Positions 21,388-32,201 of a DNA stretch of 64,000 bases are shown here, one piece after another. The notes beneath the pieces are model-generated. The model made no database searches. It worked only from the letters and a program-made list of their open reading frames with translations, and was not told the DNA's origin. How positions within the stretch are numbered: position 1 is the first letter of the stretch; each line of letters begins with the position of its first letter. The DNA is from Girardinichthys multiradiatus (lineage: Eukaryota; Chordata; Actinopteri; Cyprinodontiformes; Goodeidae): contig NC_061806.1 of NCBI RefSeq assembly GCF_021462225.1, positions 23,580,144 to 23,644,143 of the forward strand, in the 5' to 3' direction. Made by a program: the position numbers and the translations under genes.

Positions 21388-23910
21388 CTGCTTCTGCCAC
21401 ATATGTGTATATTGGCGTGTATGCATACATGAGTACCACAGACCTTCCACCCCTATGTCTCCATATGGCCGGTAACTCAAAGAAGCCAAAAGCCACTAAT
21501 GGCATTAGGCTGTATAAGGGCCAAAGACCCAGCTGGCCACCAGCCCCCAGTAGCCATTGCAACCCTGGGACAGGCATGAAAGGGCCCCTCAGACCTCTGG
21601 GGAGTGTTTAGTGTCTTGTCGACCATTGTGGGCCTAATGATCCCCTGCAGTCACACTCAGCATTCATGGTTGGCCATTATACTGGTGAAACCAATCACTT
21701 TGCCACGCCTGTTGAAGTTAAGAGGGGGACGGAGACTACTGTTGAGACTACAACAGTGGTTTGATCTCAGAGCTCAGCCTCGGACTCAGGGCTCTCTGGT
21801 TAACCCTCATAGATTTTCTTGCAAATTTCCATGTTTTTGCCTCCCCCTTCATCCCTTTCCCCTATCTTTTTCTGTCTAGTCAGCTGCTGGACGGTATGGA
21901 GTTGACAGCACCCTCCAGCCTCACCAGAAGTTGCCACCTGTCTGCTCTACAGAAAATGAAGGGTCAGACAAAGACACAGCGGACATCCATAAGTCTGGAA
22001 GGCAATATAAGACCTTGAGATCCAGCTGAGTCATTTACCACTTGTTTTTAGTTTTGATTACTGTATATTTATATTTTAACTGCATGCCAGAAGAGGTGGA
22101 AAGTAACAAATTACATTTGCTCACCTTATTGTAATTGAGTGAGAATTTTGCACTTTTGTACAAAGTTTTTTAAAACTGAATTTTTTGTTTTATCTATACT
22201 TTAAGCACTGTACATAATGACATTTAAAACCCAGCCATTAGTGATTAAAAGATGTTGATTAAAATAGGGGAAAAAAACCTCACACCAGTTATGTTAGAAA
22301 GGAGGCCAGGAGAAACTTTTTCCCCTCTGTGGTAGCTCGAACAGACTTTTAAATGGGGGCATTACATTGCGTGTCACCTGCTAACACTGCAACTTAAATC
22401 TAATGGATTGTCACTTTATGGGATGACACTAGGAACTGGCAGAGCATACTATTCATAAAAACTCAAGAGATAGAGTGCTGTCCCTCTGACAGCAAAACCC
22501 AGTCTGCTTTTGCTGCTGCTATACTAAAAATACAACACCCTGCCTCTAAGAACAGTCTCTGTCGGGCTGGCCAAACTGCACGTTACTGCTGTAGCCACGG
22601 TGATGTGGTCCCGTTGTCCTTCCTTCAGACTGGGAAAACTGCTCCACTCTGCGTTGTAGAGACAGGGTCTCTGCTGGGAACTCTCTGGAACACAGTTTGC
22701 TTCTGTAGACCTCAGAGAGAAAGTCAAGCCACGCTTGTACTTTAATTACCCAGTTCATGAATGAATACCTGATACACAAACAGCAATTCATTCCTACTTA
22801 GTGCATATGATCGCGTGATCGTATGACACTCTTGGATCCAGTTTGAAGAGTTATGTCTGTTTGCCAGCAAAGAGACATTAGTGCGCTGTGTCCCTCCGTC
22901 CAGTTCTGCTGGGGACCTGCGTGGAAGAGGTCAGTTTGTTGCAAAAGCGGGGTTTCTATTCCGACAGTGATGTCACGGGAAGTTTGCTGTTATTCCCTGT
23001 TTCTGGCTGTGCTGGAAGTAGGTTAATGCGATTTATTTTGAAAGTTCCGGAAAGGTTTGCATTGGCCCATCATGTTGTACCCATGGCTGTGGTCCCAACA
23101 ACACGTTTGTCATTGCAGGGTTGCAGAGTGGCTGATGCCCATCTTCAGTGGTCATTGGGCTAAAGGCAGGGTATATGAAAAATATTTTGTAGCTAATTTA
23201 GAACCTGCAGCCATAAGCCAAAAAAGAGAACACATTTTCTCTTATGGTGGAAATTAGAAGGTATAGTCTTTATCAAAAAAGCTTTTTTAAAACTGGCCAT
23301 ACATGGCTCCATTCTGCTGGCTACCTTTAACATTTCAGCTATAATATGTAATCTGTAAATATGTCAATGTCATTTAGAAGTGATTAAAAACATTGCCAAG
23401 CTCTACTTCTCAAAATGTGAGGGTTACAGCAAACATACTGAAAAATAATGCTGAATGTCAGTTTTTTAAGGATGATATTATTATGATTTATTGACTATAA
23501 TTAACCAGTTTGAGTCACCAGGCTAGGTGGTTAGTTTCTCTCTGACAGCTCCTCAGTCTGTAGTTGATTTTCAAGACATATATAACAACACTAGGTCCTT
23601 ATAAAACTATAATAACTATATAAATGTTTAGTCGTGCTGGAGATATGCACTAGGGCTGCATGATATAAAAAAACATGCAATAATGTTGGTGAAAGATTTG
23701 TAATCAACTGTGTTGAAGTATTTCTGGTGTGAGTTCATGAACATAGATAACATTTACAGCAGTTTCTTAATGACTTTACCACCTTAACAGCGCTTTACCC
23801 TTTAAACCATTTCTATGCTGCATTTTTACCACATATATTACTAGCACTGAGAGCCTGAATGCATGGCAGTCAAACAATTTGCTAATGCTTATTGCAAACC
23901 AAGGTATTAT
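21388..23910. other. Unassigned sequence, weak coding hints only
   Basis: About 2.5 kb without a recognised gene. The 22546-22791 minus-strand frame (81 codons) has a mixed, protein-like composition (VQAWLDFLSEVYRSKLC) but no supporting splice context and no family match. Around 22089-22215 a GAGGTGGAAAGTAAC phrase resembles a dispersed fish repeat. Confidence 0.35.
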
Positions 23911-24118
23911 AATTTTGTTTTTGTTTTTTTGAGTTTTTCTGGCACTAGAGACCTTCATTTTTGATAGCAGGCAGACAGGAAGAAGGGGCAAAGCGAGGGT
24001 TAGACATTCGGCAAAGGTCACTGGGTCCTGGACTCGTACCCGGGACGGCCGCTTCGAAGACTATAGCCTCCATATGTGGTCACGTGCTAACCCCTACACC
24101 ACCAGTGCCGCGGCCCCG
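23911..24118 (-). mobile_element. tRNA-derived SINE with 13-bp TSD
   Basis: Minus strand from 24118: a tRNA-like head with a box A-like TGGTGTAGGGGTTAGCAC and a box B-like GGGTACGAGTCC, then a body with CTTTGCCCCTTCTTCCTGTC, and an A-rich end (AAAAAAACAAAAACAAAA) at 23911. It is flanked by ACCAAGGTATTAT (23898-23910) and ACCAAGCTATTAT (24119-24131), a 13-bp duplication with one mismatch. The same SINE family, in plus orientation, sits at 43552-43745. Box B is degraded, so it is probably transcriptionally silent. Confidence 0.85.
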
Positions 24119-24131
24119 ACCAAGCTATTAT

Positions 24132-25740
24132 TCTTGGATAAATGTATATTGTGTACAGTGAGATTGCCATAACAATACATTTGTGATTCACTCTGTAGCC
24201 TGTAAAGATTAAGCAGGTATAGGAAATGGTTGTTATTACTGGATGGTCAGGAATTGAATTTTACTCTCCAAATGTTTATTTGTTGTGTGTGAATGTGTTT
24301 TATTTTGTTTTTGTCATTTAATTTGTAAATCTTCTTTCTTTGAATCCAGTTAGGTAAAGGTTAGCATCCTCTTCTGTTCTTTGCACATTACACATAAAGA
24401 ACCACTTTACTGTTGTTGACTCAATTTTCACTCAAAGTACATTTTATATGAGTTACCTTTAACAAAGTTAATTTTACTTGTTCTTGGGTAAATGAGTCAG
24501 TTATGTTGGTACTCTTTCCAGCTACAGCAATCTTAATTCCCTGATAATGTTACAGAAAAAAATATCTGTATGATGTCAGCTCTTTACTTAAAATTAAACT
24601 AATTGAAGGCTCTTATCAACATACCTGAATACTACCACTCTGAGATGAACCAAACAGTCAGACAATGCCAATGGCAAACACATTCTGTAGCTCCTTAGTG
24701 TTCACGCCACAACTCTCCAGTCACAAAGTCACCCCATCAATGCTGTTATCAATGAGGCTGTGGAGCACTTTGATGTCCCAACTGTCTCTCAGGTGCACAT
24801 GGGCCAATTAGTATGACTTCTCTTTGTGTGGAAATTGTACACCAGTGACCTGATGCTCGATGTCATGGCGAGTTCAAAGGATTGATACTGTCAGAGGAAA
24901 TCCCAGCGGGGGGCCCAGATGAGTTAGAGTACAGCCTCAGCTATGCAAAACCCTCCACCCTGCCCTCCACCACCACCTTCTTTCTCTCTGAGCCCCTGAG
25001 CTCCAGGAAGGGGGAACAATATCACGTCGAGCCTGCAAATTCTAATTCAGAGTGGGGATGCGTGCACGCCCTCAAGAACTGCAGAACATGGTCAAACATT
25101 AAAGTGCACACTCACACATGCGTGCAGACTTGAGGAGAGGGCTTTTGAGATCAATTCAGGTTTATGTGCAGTTACGCAGGTAAAGTGACAATAGAAAACT
25201 GGAGAGAGAAGAGAGAATTTGTCTTCAGGGAGGAATGAGAGAAGAGACAGAAGAACAGTTTGAAAACTTGTATAACTTGGAAAGTTCTTTTATTTCCTCC
25301 CTTCAGTGCATCTTGTATTACTGCAGTGAATGTTATTTAAAACAGGATATATCCTGCATTTCATGGCAGGGCTTCATAAAACCACGGTAATCATATCAGG
25401 GTGCTTACGTTTTATCCTTGTAAAGCTTATATTTTAAAATCTGATTTATATTCAGAGGTAATGAACACAGTTTCTTTCAGGACACACTAATTGTCTGAGT
25501 TATTTCTTTTAAGTTGAACCATTTTCCTGAGCAAAAAGAAATCATTGCTTCAAATGTTGAAAGTCAGTTCTTTATACAATTTTCTAAAATTGTAACCTGA
25601 GGTGGAATTCAAAGCTGCAGAGTTGATTGAAACCATCTTCCAGCTATTGATTGCTTGCTACAACTTAACCCAGCAGTGAAGGATCATGAAGGTATTTTAT
25701 CATCATCTTTAAAACAGCAGAGATGACTAAGATAAATGAA
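24132..25740. other. Unassigned sequence
   Basis: No recognised gene. A short frame at 24882-25133 is proline/serine-rich but matches nothing known to me. A CA-rich stretch lies near 25105-25130. Confidence 0.35.
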
Positions 25741-25829
25741 CCTAAGTAATTGACACATATAATGCAGTAATTCATTTCCAAAAGTGAAACTCATCTATCA
25801 TAGAGATTCGTTGCACACAGAATGACATA

Positions 25830-27099
25830 CAGGGGTTGGACAATGAAACTGAAACACCTAGTTTTAGACCACAATCATTTATTAGTATGGTGTAGGGCCT
25901 CCTTTTGCGGCCAATGCAGCGTCAATTCGTCTTGGGAATGACATATACAAGTCCTGCACAGTGGTCAGAGGGATTTTAAGCCATTCTTCTTGCAGCATAG
26001 TGGCCAGGTCACTACGTGATACTGGTGGAGGAAAACGTTTCCTGACTCGCTCCTCCAAAACACCCCAAAGTGGCTCAATAATATTTAGATCTGGTGACTG
26101 TGCAGGCCATGGGAGATGTTCAACTTCACTTTCATGTTCATCAAACCAATCTTTCACCAGTCTTGCTGTGTGTATTGGTGCATTGTCATCCTGATACACG
26201 GCATCGCCTTCAGGATACAATGTTTGAACCATTGGGTGCACATGGTCCTCAGGAATGGTTCGATAGTCCTTGGCAGTGACACGCCCATCTAGCACAAGTA
26301 TTGGGCAAAGGGAATGCCATGATATGGCAGCCCAAACCATCACTGATCCACCCCCATGCTTCACTCTGGGCATGCAACAGTCTGGGTGGTACGCTTCTTT
26401 GGGGCTTCTCCACACCGTAACTCTCCCGGATGTGGGGAAAACAGTAAAGGTGGACTCATCAGAGAAAAATACATGTTTCACATTGTCCACACCCCAAGAT
26501 TTGCGCTCCTTGCACCATTGAAACCGACGTTTGGCATTGGCATGATTGACCAAAGGTTTGACTATAGCAGCCCGGCCGTGTATATTGACCCTGTGGAGCT
26601 CCCGACGGACAGTTCTGGTGGAATCAGGAGAGTTGAGGAGCACATTTAATTCTGACGTGATTTGGGCAGCCATGGTTTTATGTTTTTTGGATACAATCCG
26701 GGTTAGCACCCGAACATCCCTTTCAGACAGCTTCCTCTTGCGTCCACAGTTAATCCTGTTGGATGTGGTTCGTCCTTCTTGGTGGTATGCTGACATTACC
26801 CTGGATACCGTGGCTCTTGATACATCACAAAGATTTGCTGTCTTGGTCACAGATGCGCCAGCAAGACGTGCACCAACAATTTGTCCTCTTTTGAACTCTG
26901 GTATGTCATCCATAATGTTGTGTGCATTTCAATATTTTGAGCAAAACTGTGCTCTTACCCTGCTAATTGAACCTTCACACTCTGCTCTTACTGGTGCAAT
27001 GTGCAATCAACGAAGACTGGCTACCAGGCTGATCCAATTTAGCCATGAAACCTCCCACACTAAAATGACAGGTGTTTCAGATTCATTGTCCAACCCTTG
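25830..27099 (-). mobile_element. DD36E Tc1/mariner transposon, nearly intact, 1270 bp
   Basis: Short terminal inverted repeats of about 30 bp: CAGGGGTTGGACAATGAAAC at 25830 and its complement ending GTCCAACCCTTG at 27099, with two mismatches. A TA precedes the left end; the right flank reads AA where TA is expected. Almost the whole interior is one transposase gene on the minus strand. Size, short repeats and D-36-E spacing fit the Incomer (DD36E) family reported from animals including fishes; that naming is from recall. Confidence 0.9.
25882..26913 (-). CDS. DD36E Tc1/mariner transposase, full-length, 343 aa
   Basis: A cut-and-paste DNA transposase acting in the nucleus on its own terminal repeats. 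The start ATG at 26913 gives MDDIPEFKRGQIVGARLAGA, and the frame runs without interruption to TAA at 25882. Residues 1-110 form two helix-turn-helix units (SVTKTANLCDVSRATVSRVM is the first recognition region). They are separated by GRKRKLS at 57-63, which resembles the GRPR minor-groove and nuclear-signal motif. The RNase H-like catalytic domain shows FFSDEST (D152), HGGGSVMVWAAIS (186-198), YQDDNAPIHTA (D243) and SPDLNIIEPLW (E280). All three acidic residues are present, with 36 residues between D243 and E280. The C-terminus is PRRIDAALAAKGG. The length matches the usual 340 or so residues. It is the only intact transposase in the window and may be functional. Confidence 0.93.
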   Translation of the reverse strand: MDDIPEFKRGQIVGARLAGASVTKTANLCDVSRATVSRVMSAYHQEGRTTSNRINCGRKRKLSERDVRVLTRIVSKKHKTMAAQITSELNVLLNSPDSTRTVRRELHRVNIHGRAAIVKPLVNHANAKRRFQWCKERKSWGVDNVKHVFFSDESTFTVFPTSGRVTVWRSPKEAYHPDCCMPRVKHGGGSVMVWAAISWHSLCPILVLDGRVTAKDYRTIPEDHVHPMVQTLYPEGDAVYQDDNAPIHTARLVKDWFDEHESEVEHLPWPAQSPDLNIIEPLWGVLEERVRKRFPPPVSRSDLATMLQEEWLKIPLTTVQDLYMSFPRRIDAALAAKGGPTPY

Positions 27100-27180
27100 A
27101 AGGTGTTTATTTCTGTTAATTTTAGTAATTATAGCTTACAGCTAATGAAAGCCGAAATGTCATTTTCTCAGAAAATATAA

Positions 27181-27914
27181 AGACATATTGGAAACACTTC
27201 AGGGACAGCTGTGTTATTCTCTAGTGGAGTCAGTTGCTGTTTTCTCTGAAATATCTTTCTGGAATCGTCTTTATGTCTCTCATGCAGCAAAACAATTGCA
27301 GAAAGTGTAGGGATGTGTGTACTGGTGCACTCTACAGTTCGTCAGTGTGTTCTGAAAGATGTAAGAAGCGAAGACATTAACTCAGGCTCAAGCTGGCCAT
27401 AAAAAACATAAAAGCTCACTCTTAAATATGCATACACTCACACACACAAACACATACACAAAGTCCACATTGCTTCTCGGCAGTCTGGATGGGATATTGC
27501 CCCCTGCAGCATTACCTGCAGCCATGTCAGAGGCCACCGTTACAATTCAACATGATTTCACTAATTCTCCCTCCCTCCCATTAACCCAGGAAGTGTTTTA
27601 ACATTCTTTACACACGTTAAACTACCAACAGCTCTCACATTCCTTCCACATCCATAAGAGTGCTCTCTGCACCACAGTTTTGGGAATTACACCAGTTTGG
27701 TATTTTTATATTAGAAATAGAGATTTTTTCCAAACAATTTTATGGTGCAAAAAATATCTCTCTTCTTCTCTTTTGTTTTAAGATTCAAGGATTTTACACT
27801 CTGAAGCAGCACTATATGTTTATCTTCTATTATTAAGTATTCTTTTTAGAATGCACCTTACTTTATTCTGAAATTACCTGAAGAAAACAAAAAAATACTG
27901 TATGCAGCAAAAGG
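27181..27914. other. Unassigned sequence
   Basis: No gene or repeat boundary recognised; a CA-rich stretch occurs near 27436-27465. Confidence 0.4.
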
Positions 27915-27929
27915 CCTGGAAAAAGGTCA

Positions 27930-28290
27930 GTCAGTCATTTTCTACCGCTTATTCCATAGTGGGTCACGGGGGAGCTGGTGCCTATCTCCAGCAGTCTATG
28001 GGCGAGAGGCAGGGTACACCCTGGACAGGTCGCCAGTCCATCGCAGGGCAACACACATACAACCATGCACACACTCATTCATACACCTAAGGGAAATTTA
28101 GAGTTACCAATTAACCTAACAGGCATGTCTTTGGACTGTGGGAGGAAGCCAGAGTACCCGGTGAGAACCCACGCATGCACAGGGAGAACATGCACGGTGG
28201 CGCAGTTGGTAGCACTGTTGCCTTGCAGCAAGAAGGTCCTGGGTTCAATTCCTGGCCTGGGGTCTTTCTGCATGGAGTTTGCATGTTCTC
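27930..28290 (-). mobile_element. V-SINE-like SINE with 5' inversion and 15-bp TSD
   Basis: The 3' part (27930-28190) is in minus orientation, with GCCCTGCGATGGACTGGCGA, GGTGTACCCTGCC, TGTTAGGTTAATTGGTAAC, and a TGAC-type tail at 27930. The 5' part (about 28193-28290) is in plus orientation. It carries a tRNA-like head GGTGGCGCAGTTGGTAGCAC with box B GGGTTCAATTCC and then GGAGTTTGCATGTTCTCC. The two halves meet at the same internal core phrase (GCATGTTCTCCC and its complement). The unit is flanked by a perfect 15-bp duplication CCTGGAAAAAGGTCA at 27915-27929 and 28291-28305. A 5' inversion inside one duplication is the known outcome of twin priming. Confidence 0.88.
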
Positions 28291-28305
28291 CCTGGAAAAA
28301 GGTCA

Positions 28306-28699
28306 AATGTTCAAATTAATTCTTATCATTCCACAGGAACTTGAAAGAGAAAAGGGATTGTGGGTATAGGTGGTACAAGAGTTAATGATGTATTGTGGAC
28401 TTGTTTGTTCTTAGATGGTAAAGAAAAGCAAATACAAAACTGACATCAAGAACTTTAAGAAAACCTATAGTTCATCACATTATATTACATGTGCTTTTGC
28501 CAGGGAGTAAGGAATATGTGACTCTACATTTAATGTTAAGCAGTCATCTACATTTCAGAGCATAAACTTCAAATACCTCATTGGAAAATTGTGTGAACTG
28601 AACTGAAATAATTACTGCTTGTTAAGTCTGAGTCAGGAAGTCAACTGTTGGTAATAAACAATTCAGACAATTGCTTAAATGGTTATATACTCACCCATT
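28306..28699. other. Unassigned sequence
   Basis: No gene or repeat recognised. Confidence 0.4.
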
Positions 28700-28920
28700 C
28701 AGTGCATTGGAATATTGTTTAAAAATTAATTTATTTCAGTAACTTAGCTCACTAAATAAAACACATTATATAGATTAATCGCACACAAACCAATGTTTTC
28801 AAGCCTTTAATTCTGTTATTTATGAGGATTTTCGACATTTCAAATTAGAATATTACATCAGACCAATAAAAAAAACTTTATTTTAATACAGAAACGTGGA
28901 CTTTTTGAAAGGTATGCTTT
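28700..28920. mobile_element. Tc1-like terminal fragment
   Basis: Contains TTATTTCAGTAACTTAGCTC, a TAGATTAATCGCACAC block, AATTAGAATATTACATCAGA and an ACCAATAAAAAAAACTTTAT block. This matches in order the terminus of the Tc1-like family seen at 25741-25827 and 27102-27180. No transposase sequence follows. Confidence 0.5.
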
Positions 28921-30498
28921 ATACCTGCTTGAAGATTGTTATTTTCAAAGAAATACTCTTAATCTTAGAAACAATCCTCATTGAAACGCATTGTGGGATG
29001 TGACCAAGCTGTGTACAAGAATTGCACCACTTTGTGGTACGAGTGATACTTCGTGTAGATGAAATATGCAGACCAAGTGATGCTATTGGTGTGAGAGTGG
29101 AATGATGGTGTGCTGTGAAGGATATCACCCAGACTCTTAACCTGAGGGCATTGATACAGTCATCATTTGAGAGGGAGAAACTGTCTGGTTTGGCTAAAAT
29201 GGATTTGGACACCATGAGGAGAATCTCTGTACTATCACAATTCATGTTGTTATGACATTCTTTATACGTTATTAGCAAAGTTGTAAATAAAATCACAATC
29301 TAAGATAAGAAGAAAGACTGCAGAAGAATAAATGACAGTAATTGTCAGGTTTATTCATGCTAGATTATCCAAACAATATGGTCAAAAACAGCACTTAATG
29401 TTGGAGTAAGGTTTTCATATCTGAAAAGTTTCAGTACTGGAAGATATTTAAGTTCAGATCAGCAGGATCAGATTTAGATAAATTAGAATTTATATTATAA
29501 AACTTTTTTTTTTTTTGCAATATGCGACAAGTAATATTGTGTTAACACATAGTCAATGTTAGCTTTGTTTGTCATATTTTCTAATTATATCTTTTTCATT
29601 TCTGTTCAAGCATCTGACATTTTTATACATTTATTCATACACATGCAGACACTATGACATGTTTTCTTTACTATCAGTACACACATATGCAGGTCAGGCT
29701 TTCAGTGTACTTATTTCTGCTCATAGCTGTGAATGCATTTGAATTTCAAGGTACACATTTTCATTTATATCTTTGGGGTTATTTATCTAGAGTGACAAAC
29801 TGATGCAGCCTAGCAGAGAATCTCATTCTATCTTGAAGGGAAAAAAATGGGGGAAAAGCACTCGTGAAGATTTCAGCAGACTCCAGTATCTTTGAAATAG
29901 TTCTTTTCAAAAGCACCACGCTGTGTATCCATACATATTTCATTTCTATTGCTCTGTGCATGCTCAAAGGGGCATTGGGAATTATTTATGTGGTCAGAGA
30001 AGAAAAAGGAGATAAAGGAAAAGGGAGATAAAGAGACTCACAGAGGCAGAAAGACAGGTCTGGAAAAAAAATTACTTAGGGCAGACGCCAAGGAGATATG
30101 TGCTCAACTAATTAAACATCTAAATTGAGTCATTAAGTCTGTAGCCTTTTTTATCCCACTGCCTCTGGTTAAAAATAATTAAATCTCCCCTAAGTTTCGC
30201 TCTGATGCTCTCTTTCACTTTGCCTTCGCACCATTTTGCTGCCTTGTATCATAATGAAACTAAAGATGTTGGCAAGAGGCCCTAAAACACTGCTTCACAC
30301 TGCTCTTCTCGCGCTGAGTTACTTGTAGATAATGCTGGCATTCACACAAACAGTTGGATACACTCACTGACCAAACACAGTGTGTCATGAAAACTGCAAA
30401 ACACATGCGCTGGGAGAGGTGGGATAGGGAAGGAAGTCATGTATAATGTATGTGTTGGCTTTGCGCTCATGGGGATTTGTGGTGGATGTATGAATATA
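28921..30498. other. Unassigned AT-rich sequence
   Basis: A minus-strand frame at 28919-29296 (125 codons) has no recognisable domain. A T-run lies at 29504-29515. No splice-flanked exon was convincing. Confidence 0.4.
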
Positions 30499-32115
30499 CA
30501 GTACAGACCAAACATTTGGACACACCTTCTCACTCAAAGAGTTGTCTTTATTTTCATGACTATGAATATTGTAGCTTCACACTGAAGGCATCAAAACTAT
30601 GAATTAACACATGTGGAATTATATACTGAACAAAAAAGTGTGAAACAACTGAAAATATGTCTTATATTCTAGGTTTTTCAAAGTAGTCACCTTTTGCTTT
30701 GATTACTGCTCCGCACACTCTTGGCATTCTGTTGATGAGCTTCAAGAGGTAGTCACCTGAAATGGTTTTTCATCAGTCTTGAAGGAGTTCCCAGAGATGC
30801 TTAGCACTTGTTGGCCCTTTTGCCTTCACTCTGCGGTCCAGCTCAACCCAAACCATCTCGATTGGGTTCAGGTCCGGTGACTGTGGAGGCCAGGTCATCT
30901 GGCGCAGCACCTCATCACTCTCCTTCTTGGTCAAATAGCCCTTACACAGCCTGGAGGTGTGTTTGGGGTCATTGTCCTGTTGAAAAATAAATGATGGTCC
31001 AACTAAACGCAAACCGGATGGAATAGCGTGCCGCTGCAAGATGCTGGTTCTGTATGCCTTCAATTTTGAATAAATCCCCAACAGTGTCACCAACAAAGCA
31101 CCCCCACACCATCACACCTCCTCCTCCATGTTTCATGGTGGGAACCAGGCATGTAGAGTCCATCCATTCACCTCTTCTGCGCCGCACAAAGACACGGTGG
31201 TTGGAACCAAAGATCTCAAACTTGGACTCATCAGACCAAAGCACAGATTTCCACTGGTCTAATGTCCATTCCTTGTGTTCTTTAGCCCAAACAAGTCTCT
31301 TCTGCTTGTTGCCTGTCCTCAGAAGTGGTTTCCTAGCAGCTATTTTACCATGAAGGCCTGATTCACACAGTCTCCTCTTAACAGTTGTTCTAGAGATGTG
31401 TCTGCTGCTAGAACTCTGTGTGACACTGACCTGTTCTCTAATCTGAGCTGCTGTTAACCTGCGATTTCTGAGGCTGGTGACTCGGATGAACTTATCGTCC
31501 GCAGCAGAAGTGACTCTTGGTCTTTCTTTCCTGGGGCGGTCCTCGTTTAAGCCAGTTTCTTTGTAGCGCTTGATAGTTTTTGCGGCTGCACTTGGGGACA
31601 CTTTTAAAGTTTTCCCAATTGTTCGGACTGACTGACCTTCATTTCTTAAAGTAATGATGGCCACTCATTTTTCTTTACTTAGTTGCTTTTTTCTTGCCAT
31701 AATACAAATTCTAACAGTGTATTCAGTGGGACTATCAGCTGTGTACTCTATCCACCTCCTGCACAACACAACTGATGGTCCCAACCCCATTTATAAGGCT
31801 TGAAATCCCACTTATTAAACCTGACAGGGCACACCTGTGAAGTGAAAACCATTTCAGGTGACTACCTCTTGAAGCTCATCAACAGAATGCCAAGAGTGTG
31901 CGGAGCAGTAATCAAAGCAAAAGGTGGCTACTTTGAAGGACCTAAAATATAAGACATATTTTCAGTTGTTTCACACTTTTTTGTTCAGTATGTAATTCCA
32001 CATGTGTTAATTCATAGTTTTGATGCCTTCAGTGTGAAGCTACAATATTCATAGTCATGAAAATAAAGACAACTCTTTGAGTGAGAAGGTGTGTCCAAAC
32101 CTTTGGTCTGTACTG
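30499..32115 (-). mobile_element. DD38E Tc1-like transposon, 1617 bp, TA-flanked
   Basis: Left end CAGTACAGACCAAACATTTG at 30499 and right end AAACCTTTGGTCTGTACTG at 32115, with TA on both sides (30497-30498, 32116-32117). Inverted repeats are unusually long, about 273 bp each (30499-30771 and 31843-32115), with few differences. The transposase is on the minus strand and its C-terminal codons lie inside the left inverted repeat. The D-38-E spacing fits the Intruder-type family described in animals (from recall). The element looks young but its transposase is broken. Confidence 0.92.
30662..31700 (-). pseudogene. DD38E Tc1 transposase, inactivated
   Basis: The frame starts at ATG 31700 (MARKKQLSKEK). 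A TGA stop follows at codon 12 (31667-31665), where CGA is likely ancestral. It continues VAIITLRNEGQSVRTIGKTL (helix-turn-helix) to LWSDESKFEIF (first aspartate) and MKHGGGGVMVWG. Near 31040 a small deletion between short direct ATGCTG repeats shifts the frame. The second part reads FIFQQDNDPKHTSRLCKGYL (second aspartate) and WPPQSPDLNPIEMVW (glutamate), 38 residues apart. Two adjacent stops follow LWELLQD, after which KTISGDYLLKLI and a C-terminal tail are still readable down to about 30662. All three catalytic residues survive but three lesions block translation. Confidence 0.9.
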
Positions 32116-32201
32116 TATGTGTGGTGGACAAAAGCATCTACTTATGACCAGACAGAAAGTCAAAAATGTAGCTCTGCATAAGTGGCTTTAGAAAAACTTT
32201 T

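Larger units (their letters stand above)
25741..27180. mobile_element. Tc1-like end, split by the DD36E element
   Basis: Left piece 25741-25827 (AAAAGTGAAACTCATCTATC, then GATTCGTTGCACACAGAATG) and right piece 27102-27180 (GTGTTTATTTCTGTTAATTT, then ATTATAGCTTACAGCTAATG) join into the terminal region of a fish Tc1-like family as I recall it. A similar terminus occurs at 28700-28920. Only the terminal part is present. Confidence 0.55.

Noticed and set aside
22089..22215. Dispersed repeat of the GGTGGAAAGTAAC type
   Set aside because: Only a short stretch matches what I recall and no termini are visible.
23650..23800. MITE beginning AGGGCTGCATGATAT
   Set aside because: Resembles a common fish element start, but the rest is too diverged to define ends.
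28193..28262. Possible tRNA gene with box A and box B
   Set aside because: The head lacks a cloverleaf-compatible 3' half and is joined to SINE core sequence within a target duplication, so it is a SINE promoter.
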